From Arenibacter echinorum (GTDB lineage: Bacteria; Bacteroidota; Bacteroidia; Flavobacteriales; Flavobacteriaceae): a stretch of DNA of 64,000 bases. Where the stretch lies: NCBI RefSeq assembly GCF_003259375.1, contig NZ_QLLN01000008.1:62001-126000 (forward strand), in the 5' to 3' direction. A program made the position numbers and the translations under genes. Position 1 is the stretch's first letter; each line of letters starts with the position of its first letter. The notes under the pieces are model-generated. The model was not told the DNA's origin. It searched no databases and saw nothing but the letters and a program-made list of their open reading frames with translations. Below, one piece after another: positions 1 to 8,346 of this stretch.

Positions 1-103
1 GTCTTGGCTGGTCGTCCTTTTTTTTCCTTTCAGAAGGACCACAACTTACCAAGGTTGCAAGTACAATAAGCAAACAAAAAATACGAGCCTGTAAGGTTTT
101 CAT
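1..103 (-). CDS. Putative lipoprotein, N-terminal fragment (runs off the window)
   Basis: Only the first 34 codons are present. They read as a lipoprotein signal peptide: MKTL start, hydrophobic core FCLLIVLATL, lipobox LVSC, then a very charged stretch (ERKKKDD). The mature protein should be lipid-anchored outside the inner membrane. The gene diverges from the AraC-type regulator at 299, a common arrangement for a regulator and its target. The visible part does not reveal the family; a sulfatase or glycoside hydrolase would fit the context but is a guess. Confidence 0.75.
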   Translation of the reverse strand, partial: MKTLQARIFCLLIVLATLVSCGPSERKKKDDQPR

Positions 104-298
104 GATTTAGTTGTATTTAAGTTTAACAATTATAACAATTAATACAGCACAAAGAATCCTCGATGTTATCTACAATTGACTGTATTATATCATTGATTAT
201 GAATTTTACCTATATTTATTGACAAATAATTACAATCCTTTAGATACATACCCAAGATTGACAACTGTATTTTTGGAGAATAAAACCCTTGCCCGTTA

Positions 299-1165
299 GT
301 GAAATCTGCATTACAAAAATCGCCCATTCCCAACTCCCACGCCTTTGTTGCCAAATTGTTGCGACAACCCAATTTTGACCCTATTTGGCATTTCCACCCG
401 GAATATCAACTATTTATGGTTTTAAAAGGTAGTGGCACCCGATTTATTGGTGACCACGTAAAGCATTTTAAAGAAGGGGATATCACCTTTACAGGGCCAA
501 ATTTACCCCATATGTGGCGTAGCGACAATGAAGGGTACGCTGTTGAGGAAAATTTATGGTCCGAGGGAATCGTAGTTTACTTTCACGACGATTTTATTGG
601 CAAAAGTTTATTGCAAAAGGAAGAAATGATCAAGCTAAGGCAATTGTTCCAAAAGAGCTTGCGGGGCCTGGATGTAACGGGTAGAACAGCGGACAACATT
701 CGCGGCATGATCAACAACCTTTTACATCTTGAAGGCATGGAGAGTGTTCTTGAGCTTTTCAAAATTCTAAACTGCCTTGCCAACACCACTGAAAGCACTG
801 TACTGGCCAGTCCGGGCTATACCAACTCTTTAAAGGAAGGGGATACGGAAAGGATGAACAATGTACACGCCTATGTTATGAAGAATTTCAAAAACAAAAT
901 AGAATTGGGCACGGTGGCCTCTTTGGCCAATATGACCCCTACCTCCTTTAGCAGATACTTTAAGATCCATGCGAACAAGACCTTTTCTGAATTTTTAAGT
1001 GAAATTAGAATTGGATACGCCTGCAAATTACTGATCGAAGATAAAATGAATATTGGTCAGGCCTGCTACGAGAGCGGTTTTCAAACACTGTCCAATTTCA
1101 ACAAACAGTTTAAGGCAATTACTAAGAGAACCCCGTTGTCCTATAAAAAGGAGTATAGCTCATAA
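299..1165 (+). CDS. AraC family transcriptional regulator with N-terminal cupin domain
   Basis: The protein has 288 residues. Residues about 20-110 form a cupin-like ligand domain (WHFHPEYQLFMVLKG is typical). Residues about 190-288 hold the two helix-turn-helix units of AraC/XylS regulators, including LGTVASLANMTPTSFSRYFK and a second unit ending TPLSYKKEY. The start is a GTG; an in-frame stop lies at 281-283 and no ATG precedes the cupin. In this family the cupin senses a small molecule, often a sugar or sugar acid, and the C-terminus activates nearby catabolic genes. The likely target is the divergent lipoprotein gene at 1-103. The ligand cannot be told from sequence. Confidence 0.9.
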   Translation: MKSALQKSPIPNSHAFVAKLLRQPNFDPIWHFHPEYQLFMVLKGSGTRFIGDHVKHFKEGDITFTGPNLPHMWRSDNEGYAVEENLWSEGIVVYFHDDFIGKSLLQKEEMIKLRQLFQKSLRGLDVTGRTADNIRGMINNLLHLEGMESVLELFKILNCLANTTESTVLASPGYTNSLKEGDTERMNNVHAYVMKNFKNKIELGTVASLANMTPTSFSRYFKIHANKTFSEFLSEIRIGYACKLLIEDKMNIGQACYESGFQTLSNFNKQFKAITKRTPLSYKKEYSS

Positions 1166-1175
1166 ACAAACCTAG

Positions 1176-1200
1176 AACACAATGGCCGGTCGTGTTTTTT
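1176..1200 (+). terminator. Weak candidate terminator after the AraC gene
   Basis: AACAC (1176-1180) and GTGTT (1192-1196) can pair around a GC-rich loop, followed by a run of T residues. The stem is only five pairs, so this is a tentative intrinsic terminator. Confidence 0.4.
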
Positions 1201-1210
1201 TTGAATAAAT

Positions 1211-1235
1211 AATTACTTTAATTAAAGTAATTTTG
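1211..1235 (+). promoter_or_regulatory. Perfect 22-bp palindrome overlapping a TAnnTTTG -7 box
   Basis: Positions 1211-1232 are a perfect inverted repeat with half-site AATTACTTTAA. The right half overlaps TAATTTTG at 1228-1235, which matches the Bacteroidota -7 consensus TAnnTTTG. The start codon of the next gene is at 1240, only four bases after the box, so the transcript would be leaderless or nearly so. A protein bound here would cover the promoter. Which regulator binds is unknown. Confidence 0.6.
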
Positions 1236-1239
1236 CGCT

Positions 1240-2796
1240 ATGGTAAGAAACATTCAGCTCAGGACCACTTTATTGGAAGAATCGGTAGATGATATCCTAA
1301 GAAAGAAAGCTTCAAAATATTTGGGAATTCCCATGGAGGAAATTTCAATGGTAAACGTGCTTAGGAAATCGATCGATGCTCGTAAATCCACCATTTACTT
1401 CAATTATAAGGTTTCGGTTTACATCAATGAACCTGCTCCTAAAATCAAGGAGTACAATTTTGATTACAAAGATGTTTCCAAAGCAAAAAAAATACATATC
1501 ATAGGTTTTGGACCCGCCGGAATGTACGCCGCTCTGCGCTGTATCGAATTGGGATATAGGCCCATAGTCCTTGAAAGGGGTAAAAATGTTAAAGACCGAA
1601 GACGGGACCTGAAGGCTATCAATAGGGACCACATAGTCAATGAAGACTCCAATTACTGCTTTGGAGAAGGAGGTGCCGGTACTTATTCCGATGGAAAATT
1701 GTACACCCGAAGTCTTAAAAGAGGGGATGTACGTCGAATCTTTGAAAATTTGGTCTACCACGGCGCAACCGAACAAATACTTATAGATGCACATCCACAT
1801 ATAGGTACCAATAAATTGCCCAAGCTAGTGCAAAATATAAGGGAGACCATTATAAAATATGGAGGGGAAATACACTTTCAAACCAAGGTGGTCGATTTTA
1901 CCATTGCCAATAGCGCCATAAAGGCCATTGTTTTGCAAGATGGTTCCGAAATGCCGGCGGAGAGGGTTATTTTGGCTACAGGCCATTCTGCCCGGGATAT
2001 CTATTATTTGCTCAACGACAAAAAAATCGCCTTACAGGCCAAGTCATTTGCCATGGGTGTCCGGGTAGAACACCCTCAACATATTATAGATAGTATTCAG
2101 TACCACTGTAAAGGACAACGGAACGAATTGCTCCCTGCTGCCTCCTATAGTCTGGTAGAACAGGTGAAGGATAGAGGCGTATACTCCTTTTGTATGTGTC
2201 CGGGTGGATTTATAGTTCCCGCGGCAACCGCGCCGGGAGAAGTAGTCGTCAACGGTATGTCGCCCTCCAAAAGAAATAACCTATTTGCCAACTCTGGTAT
2301 TGTAGTGGAAATAAATGTGGACGTCGATATTCACAAATACGAGCACTTTGGCCCATTGAAGGGCTTGGAATACCAAAAGGATTTGGAGCGACTTGCTTTT
2401 ACTTCAGGTGGACGTACACAAACTGCACCTGCACAGCGACTTACCGATTTCGTGGAAGGCAAACTGTCCAACGATCTAAACCCTACCTCATATCAGCCGG
2501 GATTGAAATCGGCCCCTCTACATTCGCTTTTACCCAAACTGATTGGCAGTAGGCTACGTTCGGGTTTTACCGCCTTTGGTGAAAAAATGAAGGGCTATTA
2601 CACTGTGGAGGCCAATGTTGTGGGGGTAGAATCAAGAACCTCCTCCCCTGTTAATATTCCAAGAAATGAAAACTTGGAACATCCGGAATTAAAGGGACTT
2701 TTTCCCTGTGGGGAAGGTGGAGGTTACGCTGGTGGCATTGTGTCGGCAGCTATGGACGGGGAACGATGTGCAGAGGCCGCTGCTGCTGGATTCTAA
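1240..2796 (+). CDS. FAD-dependent dehydrogenase, COG2509-like
   Basis: A 518-residue soluble flavoprotein. Residues 1-80 are the small N-terminal domain of the family (starts MVRNIQLRTTLLEES). A Rossmann FAD motif GFGPAG is at 89-94, an adenine-side acidic residue follows in VLERGK, and FGEGGAGTYSDGKL (about 141-154) is a family hallmark. The C-terminal GEGGGYAGGIVSAAMDG closes the FAD site. The family is widely conserved but its substrate is unknown. The start is fixed by the N-terminal family signature, although the -7 box ends just upstream. The gene stands alone, with its own promoter and operator-like palindrome. Confidence 0.9.
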   Translation: MVRNIQLRTTLLEESVDDILRKKASKYLGIPMEEISMVNVLRKSIDARKSTIYFNYKVSVYINEPAPKIKEYNFDYKDVSKAKKIHIIGFGPAGMYAALRCIELGYRPIVLERGKNVKDRRRDLKAINRDHIVNEDSNYCFGEGGAGTYSDGKLYTRSLKRGDVRRIFENLVYHGATEQILIDAHPHIGTNKLPKLVQNIRETIIKYGGEIHFQTKVVDFTIANSAIKAIVLQDGSEMPAERVILATGHSARDIYYLLNDKKIALQAKSFAMGVRVEHPQHIIDSIQYHCKGQRNELLPAASYSLVEQVKDRGVYSFCMCPGGFIVPAATAPGEVVVNGMSPSKRNNLFANSGIVVEINVDVDIHKYEHFGPLKGLEYQKDLERLAFTSGGRTQTAPAQRLTDFVEGKLSNDLNPTSYQPGLKSAPLHSLLPKLIGSRLRSGFTAFGEKMKGYYTVEANVVGVESRTSSPVNIPRNENLEHPELKGLFPCGEGGGYAGGIVSAAMDGERCAEAAAAGF

Positions 2797-2839
2797 GGTC
2801 TATTTTTTTGATTTAAACGGTTTATCCAAACTAATCCCC

Positions 2840-2847
2840 TACCTTTG
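2840..2847 (+). promoter_or_regulatory. Candidate -7 promoter box of the helicase gene
   Basis: TACCTTTG fits TAnnTTTG and lies 20 bases before the ATG at 2868. A well-spaced TTG -33 box is not obvious. Confidence 0.5.
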
Positions 2848-2867
2848 CCGCTTATTTTACATACTAC

Positions 2868-4142
2868 ATGACATTCAAAGAATTAGGTATTATTGAGCCT
2901 ATCCTAAAAGCCTTGACGGCTGAAGGCTATACAAATCCAACCCCAATACAAGAACAGTCCATTCCCATATTGCTTAAGGGTAAGGATCTATTGGGTTGCG
3001 CGCAAACAGGAACCGGTAAAACGGCGGCGTTTTCCATTCCGATCATTCAACAAATGGTAATGGACAAGGAAGCCGATAAGCAACAACGAAAAATTAGAAC
3101 CTTAGTGGTTACCCCAACAAGGGAGTTGGCCATCCAAATTGGCGAGAGTTTTACCTCATATTCCAGATTTACAGGAATAAGGAATACTGTGATTTTCGGA
3201 GGAATAAAGCAGGGAAGACAAACAGATGCCCTTAGAAAGGGAGTGGATGTAGTTATAGCTACCCCAGGAAGGTTATTGGATTTAATGAATCAAGGATTTA
3301 TTTCCCTAAAGGATATAAAATATGCCGTATTGGATGAGGCCGATCAAATGTTGGACATGGGTTTTATCCATGATATCAAAAAGATTATTGCCAAACTACC
3401 GCAAAATCGTCAGTCCCTTTTCTTTTCCGCTACCATGCCACCGGCTATAGTGGAACTATCCAAAAAAATATTGGGCGATTTTGACCGTGTTACCATTAAA
3501 CCCCAACAGGCTACAGCTGAAAAAGTGGAACAGGGCGTTTATTTTGTTACCAAAAAAAATAAACCAAACTTATTGATCCATCTTTTGGAAAAGGATCCCA
3601 ATGATTCGGCCCTTGTTTTTTCACGTACCAAACACGGTGCCAACAAAATAGTAAAACAATTGGCCAAGGCCGATATTAAGGCCGATGCCATTCACGGCAA
3701 TAAATCACAGAATGCACGTCAAAAAGCTCTGGGCGATTTTAAGGATGGGGAATTAAAGGTCCTAATTGCAACCGATATTGCGGCTAGAGGAATAGATGTG
3801 GAAGAACTTTCCTTGGTGATCAATTATGACCTGCCCAACGTTCCGGAAACTTATGTCCATCGAATTGGCAGAACAGGTAGGGCAAGTGCCAGTGGGGTTG
3901 CACTATCGTTCTGTGATGCTGAAGAGCGACCTTATCTAAAGGATATTCAAAAATTAATAAACCAGCAGGTACCCGTTATTACGGACCACCCTTTTGTGGA
4001 TGATGGATCGGAAGAGATACCCTTGGAAGAGAAAAAACATCACAACAATAGACAAAAACAAAGGACAGGACATTCCAATCCTAGAGGGGGTAGAAATAAC
4101 AACCATAGCAGAAACAGAAACAATAGACCAAAAAGGGATTGA
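2868..4142 (+). CDS. DEAD-box ATP-dependent RNA helicase, RhlE type
   Basis: A 424-residue helicase that unwinds RNA duplexes in the cytoplasm, probably in ribosome assembly or mRNA turnover. Motifs run in order: Q motif (PTPIQEQ, 25-31), motif I AQTGTGKT (45-52), Ia PTRELA, Ib TPGR, II DEAD (156-159), III SAT (187-189), IV-V with ATDIAARGID, and VI HRIGRTGRA. After the helicase core the last 40 or so residues are basic and rich in Asn, His and Arg, a typical non-specific RNA-binding tail. The length is normal for RhlE-like proteins of Bacteroidota. Several paralogues usually exist in this group, so a specific gene name is not given. Confidence 0.95.
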   Translation: MTFKELGIIEPILKALTAEGYTNPTPIQEQSIPILLKGKDLLGCAQTGTGKTAAFSIPIIQQMVMDKEADKQQRKIRTLVVTPTRELAIQIGESFTSYSRFTGIRNTVIFGGIKQGRQTDALRKGVDVVIATPGRLLDLMNQGFISLKDIKYAVLDEADQMLDMGFIHDIKKIIAKLPQNRQSLFFSATMPPAIVELSKKILGDFDRVTIKPQQATAEKVEQGVYFVTKKNKPNLLIHLLEKDPNDSALVFSRTKHGANKIVKQLAKADIKADAIHGNKSQNARQKALGDFKDGELKVLIATDIAARGIDVEELSLVINYDLPNVPETYVHRIGRTGRASASGVALSFCDAEERPYLKDIQKLINQQVPVITDHPFVDDGSEEIPLEEKKHHNNRQKQRTGHSNPRGGRNNNHSRNRNNRPKRD

Positions 4143-4272
4143 TACTAAATATCAGTTCCCTTTTTTCATTTATTTTGATGATATATACTACAAAGGATTA
4201 GTAGGTATTTAAAAAATTCAGGATATTTATTCTTTTAAAAGATTTACTCTTAAAGTCTAAAATAAATATCCT

Positions 4273-5115
4273 ATGAAAAATATACTTAGTACCATATTAA
4301 TGGGCTTGACCCTTTTTATTATTCCAAAAAGCTCATTTTCCCAAACCACCAATTTTATCGGTTTTAATATAAGGTACGACAATACTTCTGACACTATCAA
4401 TAATTGGAACAAACGCAAGGCTTCATTGGCCTCACTAATTCAACACTATGATGCCGATATTATAGGTATTCAGGAGGGCCTGCACCATCAGGTAGATTAT
4501 TTGAACAATGCCCTCAATGGTTATTCCTATGTAGGAGTCGGTCGGGACGATGGGCAACAAAAGGGAGAATACTCGGCAATTTTTTACAACAGCTATAAAT
4601 TCAGAGTGCTAAAAACGAATACCTTTTGGTTATCCGAAACCCCAGAAAAAGTATCGGTGGGTTGGGATGCCTCTATGGAGCGAATCTGCACCTATGCCCT
4701 GTTTGAAAATGTAAAGACCCAAAAACAATTCTATGTTTTCAATACACATTTCGACCATAGGGGAATGCAGGCCAGAATAAATTCTGCCCAACTCATTTAT
4801 AAAAAGATTAAAGAAATAAACACCTCCGACCTTCCTGCAATCTTAATGGGAGATCTAAATTTAACCCCAGACACCGAGCCTATACAGTTCTTAAAAAAGA
4901 ACCTAACAGATGCCATGGGAATTTCGAGGAAACCATTCTACGGGCCCAAAGGTACTTTTAATGGTTTTGATCAGGACAGAATTATGGAAAATAGAATAGA
5001 CTATATCTTTGTAAATAATATTGACGTCCTGTCCTATACCCATATTGATGACAGAATGCCCAATAACATGCATATTTCGGACCATTTGCCCGTTTTGATG
5101 ACCGTAAAGGATTAA
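4273..5115 (+). CDS. Exported endonuclease/exonuclease/phosphatase (EEP) family hydrolase
   Basis: A 280-residue protein with a signal peptide (residues 1-23, cut probably after SFSQ). The EEP fold motifs are in place: FNIRYDN near the N-terminus, GIQEG (metal-binding Glu), GDLNLTPDT and the C-terminal SDHLPVLM with the catalytic Asp-His. Such secreted members cleave phosphodiesters or phosphomonoesters, for example sphingomyelin-like lipids or inositol phosphates, with Mg2+. The substrate here is not known. It sits alone, with no clear operon partner; the next gene begins 42 bases later. Confidence 0.88.
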   Translation: MKNILSTILMGLTLFIIPKSSFSQTTNFIGFNIRYDNTSDTINNWNKRKASLASLIQHYDADIIGIQEGLHHQVDYLNNALNGYSYVGVGRDDGQQKGEYSAIFYNSYKFRVLKTNTFWLSETPEKVSVGWDASMERICTYALFENVKTQKQFYVFNTHFDHRGMQARINSAQLIYKKIKEINTSDLPAILMGDLNLTPDTEPIQFLKKNLTDAMGISRKPFYGPKGTFNGFDQDRIMENRIDYIFVNNIDVLSYTHIDDRMPNNMHISDHLPVLMTVKD

Positions 5116-5157
5116 ATCGGGTTTAGAGTATTTGACCACTAAAGCATAACATAGAAC

Positions 5158-5766
5158 ATGTACACCCCATCCCATTATAGAAACGAAAACCTGGATGAAG
5201 TTCGGGAATTCCTAATGCAAAACAGCTTTGGCATTTTGATCAACCAAATCGATGGACGGTCTTGGGCCACACATATCCCATTGGAATTGGATACGGATGC
5301 AGAAGGAAAGGACATATTGGTCGGTCATATCTCCAAGGCCAATCCCCAATGGAAATCATTCATGGAAAATGAAGAGGTCTTAGCTATTTTTAATGGTCCG
5401 CATAGCTACGTCTCCTCGTCCTGGTATAAGGAGGAGGAAGTACCGACCTGGAACTATATTGCAGTACACGTCTACGGTAAAATACGAATACTAAATGATG
5501 AAGTGGTCTTGGATTCCCTGCATAAATTGGTGGACAAATACGAAAAGGCATCCGCCAATCCGGTTTCGATCCATAATCTATCCCACAAAACCATGAGACA
5601 AATTAAGGGTATTGTTGGATTCCAAATCAACATTTCAGATATTCAGGCAACTTATAAGTTATCGCAAACAAGGCCGGAGGACCATCCAAAAATAATAGAG
5701 GAATTACAAAAGACCAATAATCCGGGTGCCCATGAAATTGCCAACATGATAAAACAAAAAAAATAA
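5158..5766 (+). CDS. PaiB family FMN-binding protein
   Basis: A 202-residue cytoplasmic protein with the PaiB signature: MYTPSHYRNEN at the start, a split-barrel FMN-binding core (GILINQIDGRSWATHIPLELD), FNGPHSYVSSSWY and WNYIAVHVYGKIRIL. In Bacillus, PaiB is described as a negative regulator of sporulation and protease genes, but the fold is that of pyridoxamine phosphate oxidase-like flavoproteins. In Bacteroidota its role is unknown. No PaiA acetyltransferase gene is adjacent. Confidence 0.88.
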   Translation: MYTPSHYRNENLDEVREFLMQNSFGILINQIDGRSWATHIPLELDTDAEGKDILVGHISKANPQWKSFMENEEVLAIFNGPHSYVSSSWYKEEEVPTWNYIAVHVYGKIRILNDEVVLDSLHKLVDKYEKASANPVSIHNLSHKTMRQIKGIVGFQINISDIQATYKLSQTRPEDHPKIIEELQKTNNPGAHEIANMIKQKK

Positions 5767-5810
5767 CAACAGAATAGTATTTAAAATTCTTTTACACAAT
5801 TAATAGAGAT

Positions 5811-6485
5811 ATGAACCTGGATAATGAAAAACGACTTGCAGCCATAGAAGCCGTAAAATATGTTAAAAGTGGGATGACCGTGGGTTTGGGAACGGGCTCC
5901 ACTGCAGCCCACATGGTTAAGGAATTGGGCAGACTAGTAAAAAACGGACTGGAAATAGTTGGCGTGCCTTCTTCCGAAAACACCAAGAAATTGGCAATGG
6001 AATTGGGAATTCCCCTTACTACCTTGGAAAAAACCAGCGCCATAGACTTATATATTGATGGTGCCGATGAATTTGATCCCTATATGCAACTTATAAAAGG
6101 AGGGGGTGGCGCCCTATTAAGGGAGAAAATATTGACCTATAATTCCGATTTGGTCATTATTATTGCAGATTCCCAGAAAGAAGTAAAAAGGTTGGGCGAT
6201 TTTAAACTGCCCGTGGAAACCATTCCTTTTGCTACCAAAAAAATTGAGCAGTCGCTTCAAAAAATGGGGCTACAGCCAAAATTAAGAGTAAAGGATAGTG
6301 AAAATTTTGTTACCGATGAGGGCAACTTTATTTTGGACCTCAATATTGAACATATTTCAAATATCCAATTATTGGAGACCAAACTAAAACAAATTCCGGG
6401 TGTTGTAGAAACCGGTCTATTTTTAGATATGGCAGATATCATAATAATAGGACAGGGAGAAACCACCATTACCCTAAAGAAATAA
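5811..6485 (+). CDS. rpiA: Ribose-5-phosphate isomerase A
   Basis: A 224-residue enzyme of the non-oxidative pentose phosphate pathway that interconverts ribose 5-phosphate and ribulose 5-phosphate. The phosphate-binding loop GLGTGSTAAHMV, the catalytic IDGADEFD and KGGGGALLREK segments are intact, as is the C-terminal GVVETGLF. Length matches the family. It is the last gene of the plus-strand run and is followed by a strong two-way terminator. Confidence 0.96.
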   Translation: MNLDNEKRLAAIEAVKYVKSGMTVGLGTGSTAAHMVKELGRLVKNGLEIVGVPSSENTKKLAMELGIPLTTLEKTSAIDLYIDGADEFDPYMQLIKGGGGALLREKILTYNSDLVIIIADSQKEVKRLGDFKLPVETIPFATKKIEQSLQKMGLQPKLRVKDSENFVTDEGNFILDLNIEHISNIQLLETKLKQIPGVVETGLFLDMADIIIIGQGETTITLKK

Positions 6486-6542
6486 GTAGGCACAAACATT
6501 TTTATATACCTACCTTTCCCAATAACTAGAAATTTTCAAAAG

Positions 6543-6577
6543 AAAAACCTATAATGTCGACATTATAGGTTTTTTTT
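6543..6577. terminator. Bidirectional intrinsic terminator between rpiA and the convergent gene
   Basis: A perfect 22-bp palindrome (6548-6569, half-site CCTATAATGTC) is flanked by A residues on the left and T residues on the right, so it gives a hairpin plus U-tract on both strands. It can end both rpiA and the gene that stops at 6606. Confidence 0.85.
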
Positions 6578-6605
6578 ATTTGGTCCGACAAACTATGGTC
6601 AATGT

Positions 6606-7394
6606 TTACCGGACTTTTCTGATCAAATTGGCCATATAAACATATTTCATATCCCTTAGCGCTATGGCATCCTGCATTGCTTTGGTGGAGGCCGGCGTTG
6701 CCCCCTCACCCCAATTAATATTTTGGTTCAAGGCCTGCTTGTAATCCTTGAACATACTCACGGTCATATGTGAAGCATAGGTATCACTTCCTATTGGAGA
6801 AATAAACCGTATTAGGCCCCAATTGGCCTTACCTCCTGTATCGACAACTTTTTGGTGGATCGGCTGAAATATTTCCATCTCCGCTTTTTCATAAGAATCA
6901 TAATCCATTAAACCTACCTTCATCATATCCATTTGGGCTACTGTACCTATTGGCATATCAAAATCTCCTTTGGTTACGGCAATTTCCTCTGAAAATATTC
7001 TAACAGCCAAGTCCCGGGTTGCCGAGGAGTGGTTTAATTTTTTATTAAGATCTGCTTCGGACATGCTGGGATAGGCGGCCTTAGCCCTATCCATAAGATG
7101 TACCCAACTGCTACCATCCATCATCTTTACGGGATCGTCATAAACAGTTACCGTGAGATATTGGAAGTCTTGCATCTCGCCCCCTGGGTAAAGGGACCAT
7201 AGATCCCAACCAGCAATATCCCCAGCTTTAACTCGCTGGGCCTGAATTTTCTCCCAAAACTCTTCAGTTGCGCTATACTCCATTTCCTGCTCATTGTCTA
7301 CTTGCATAAACTCAAAAAGCAGGTACAATTTTTCTTGGGCCACACTCATGTTGCCCACCATCAATAATGCGATAAGGATTAATAAATTTTTCAT
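6606..7394 (-). CDS. Exported protein of unknown function, possible tandem alpha/beta-barrel domains
   Basis: A 262-residue protein with a signal peptide (about 1-19, ending SVAQ). It seems to have two similar halves. Each has a beta-strand, a helix with EE or YEKAE, a Gly-x-x-x-Trp segment (AGWDLWSLYP; KANWGLIRF), then a strand and a helix. This spacing resembles the ferredoxin-like dimeric alpha/beta barrel (ABM/NIPSNAP type), but I do not recognise a family. The exported proteins at 11081 and 12023 share the style. It lies directly downstream of the LytTR regulator on the same strand, 215 bases away, so it may belong to that regulator's output. Confidence 0.7.
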   Translation of the reverse strand: MKNLLILIALLMVGNMSVAQEKLYLLFEFMQVDNEQEMEYSATEEFWEKIQAQRVKAGDIAGWDLWSLYPGGEMQDFQYLTVTVYDDPVKMMDGSSWVHLMDRAKAAYPSMSEADLNKKLNHSSATRDLAVRIFSEEIAVTKGDFDMPIGTVAQMDMMKVGLMDYDSYEKAEMEIFQPIHQKVVDTGGKANWGLIRFISPIGSDTYASHMTVSMFKDYKQALNQNINWGEGATPASTKAMQDAIALRDMKYVYMANLIRKVR

Positions 7395-7609
7395 AATAAT
7401 AAGGTGTTATGGATTAATAAAGTTCTTTCGAGATTATTAACTCTACATTGCAATAATACCCAAAAGCGAATTTGGACATAAGGTTGGCTTGAACCGTATA
7501 TCGTATTATATTAATCTATAAACCCCAATTTATGTAGGAGGTTAGGACGAATGAAGGCTACTAATGTCCGTATACAAACTTAAATTTACCAAGCTTAGAA
7601 TTAACTAAA

Positions 7610-8344
7610 CTAAATGGTATGCAAATGCTTCATTAGATTCTCCTTAAAGGATTTACTAAGGGGAATAACTTTCCTGTTTATTTCCAAATGATTATCAGCA
7701 ACCACATCCAATTTGGAAATATTGACCATATAAGATCTGTGGACCCTAAGAAACATATGGTTTTTCATTTCATTTTCCACCACTTTGAGGGTAGTGCTCA
7801 CCAAATAATTTCCTGTTGAAGTGACTATATTACTATAATTTCTATCCGCTTCTATATACAAAATATCATCCAGAAGCAGTTTTACCATTTTTCCATTATG
7901 TCTAACAAAAATTCGATCCAAAAGCATCTCCAAATTCTCAGATACCTCATTGGTATCCATATCATTATCCTTTATTTGATCAACTACCAAGGCAATTGTG
8001 CGCTGCAGATTTATACTATTAAATGGTTTTGAAATAAATGCATGGGGGCGTGTAGCCTTGGCCTTGGCAAAAGTAGCCTCGTCACTATTGGCCGTGAGAT
8101 AGATAATGGGAATCCTTTTGTATTTCTGAATTTGTTCGGCTGCCTCAATACCGTTTATATTGCCCCTTAAGTTAATATCCAACAATATAATATCTGGACA
8201 ATTGGCGGTGGCATGTAAAATTGCCTCCTCTCCCCTAGTTTCAATCCCCATTACCTCATAACCCAAATTGGAGAGCTGCAAAGAAATATTGGCAGCGATG
8301 ATCATATCATCTTCTACAATTAAAATACGGGTCTTTTGTTCCAT
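7610..8344 (-). CDS. LytTR family response regulator
   Basis: A 244-residue two-component regulator. The receiver domain (1-125) has the acidic pocket EDD (11-13), phospho-acceptor Asp56 in LLDINL, and Lys106 in ISKPF. Residues about 145-244 are a LytTR DNA-binding domain (VRHNGKMVKLLLDDILYIEADRNY, then FLRVHRSYMVN). The start lies two bases after the histidine kinase stop codon, so the pair is one operon. Likely targets are its own neighbours: the exported genes at 6606 and from 10483. Confidence 0.93.
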   Translation of the reverse strand: MEQKTRILIVEDDMIIAANISLQLSNLGYEVMGIETRGEEAILHATANCPDIILLDINLRGNINGIEAAEQIQKYKRIPIIYLTANSDEATFAKAKATRPHAFISKPFNSINLQRTIALVVDQIKDNDMDTNEVSENLEMLLDRIFVRHNGKMVKLLLDDILYIEADRNYSNIVTSTGNYLVSTTLKVVENEMKNHMFLRVHRSYMVNISKLDVVADNHLEINRKVIPLSKSFKENLMKHLHTI

Positions 8345-8346
8345 AA

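Noticed and set aside
1345..1800. 151-codon frame on the minus strand inside the FAD dehydrogenase
   Set aside because: It is antisense to a gene with clear family motifs, and its translation shows no recognisable domain.
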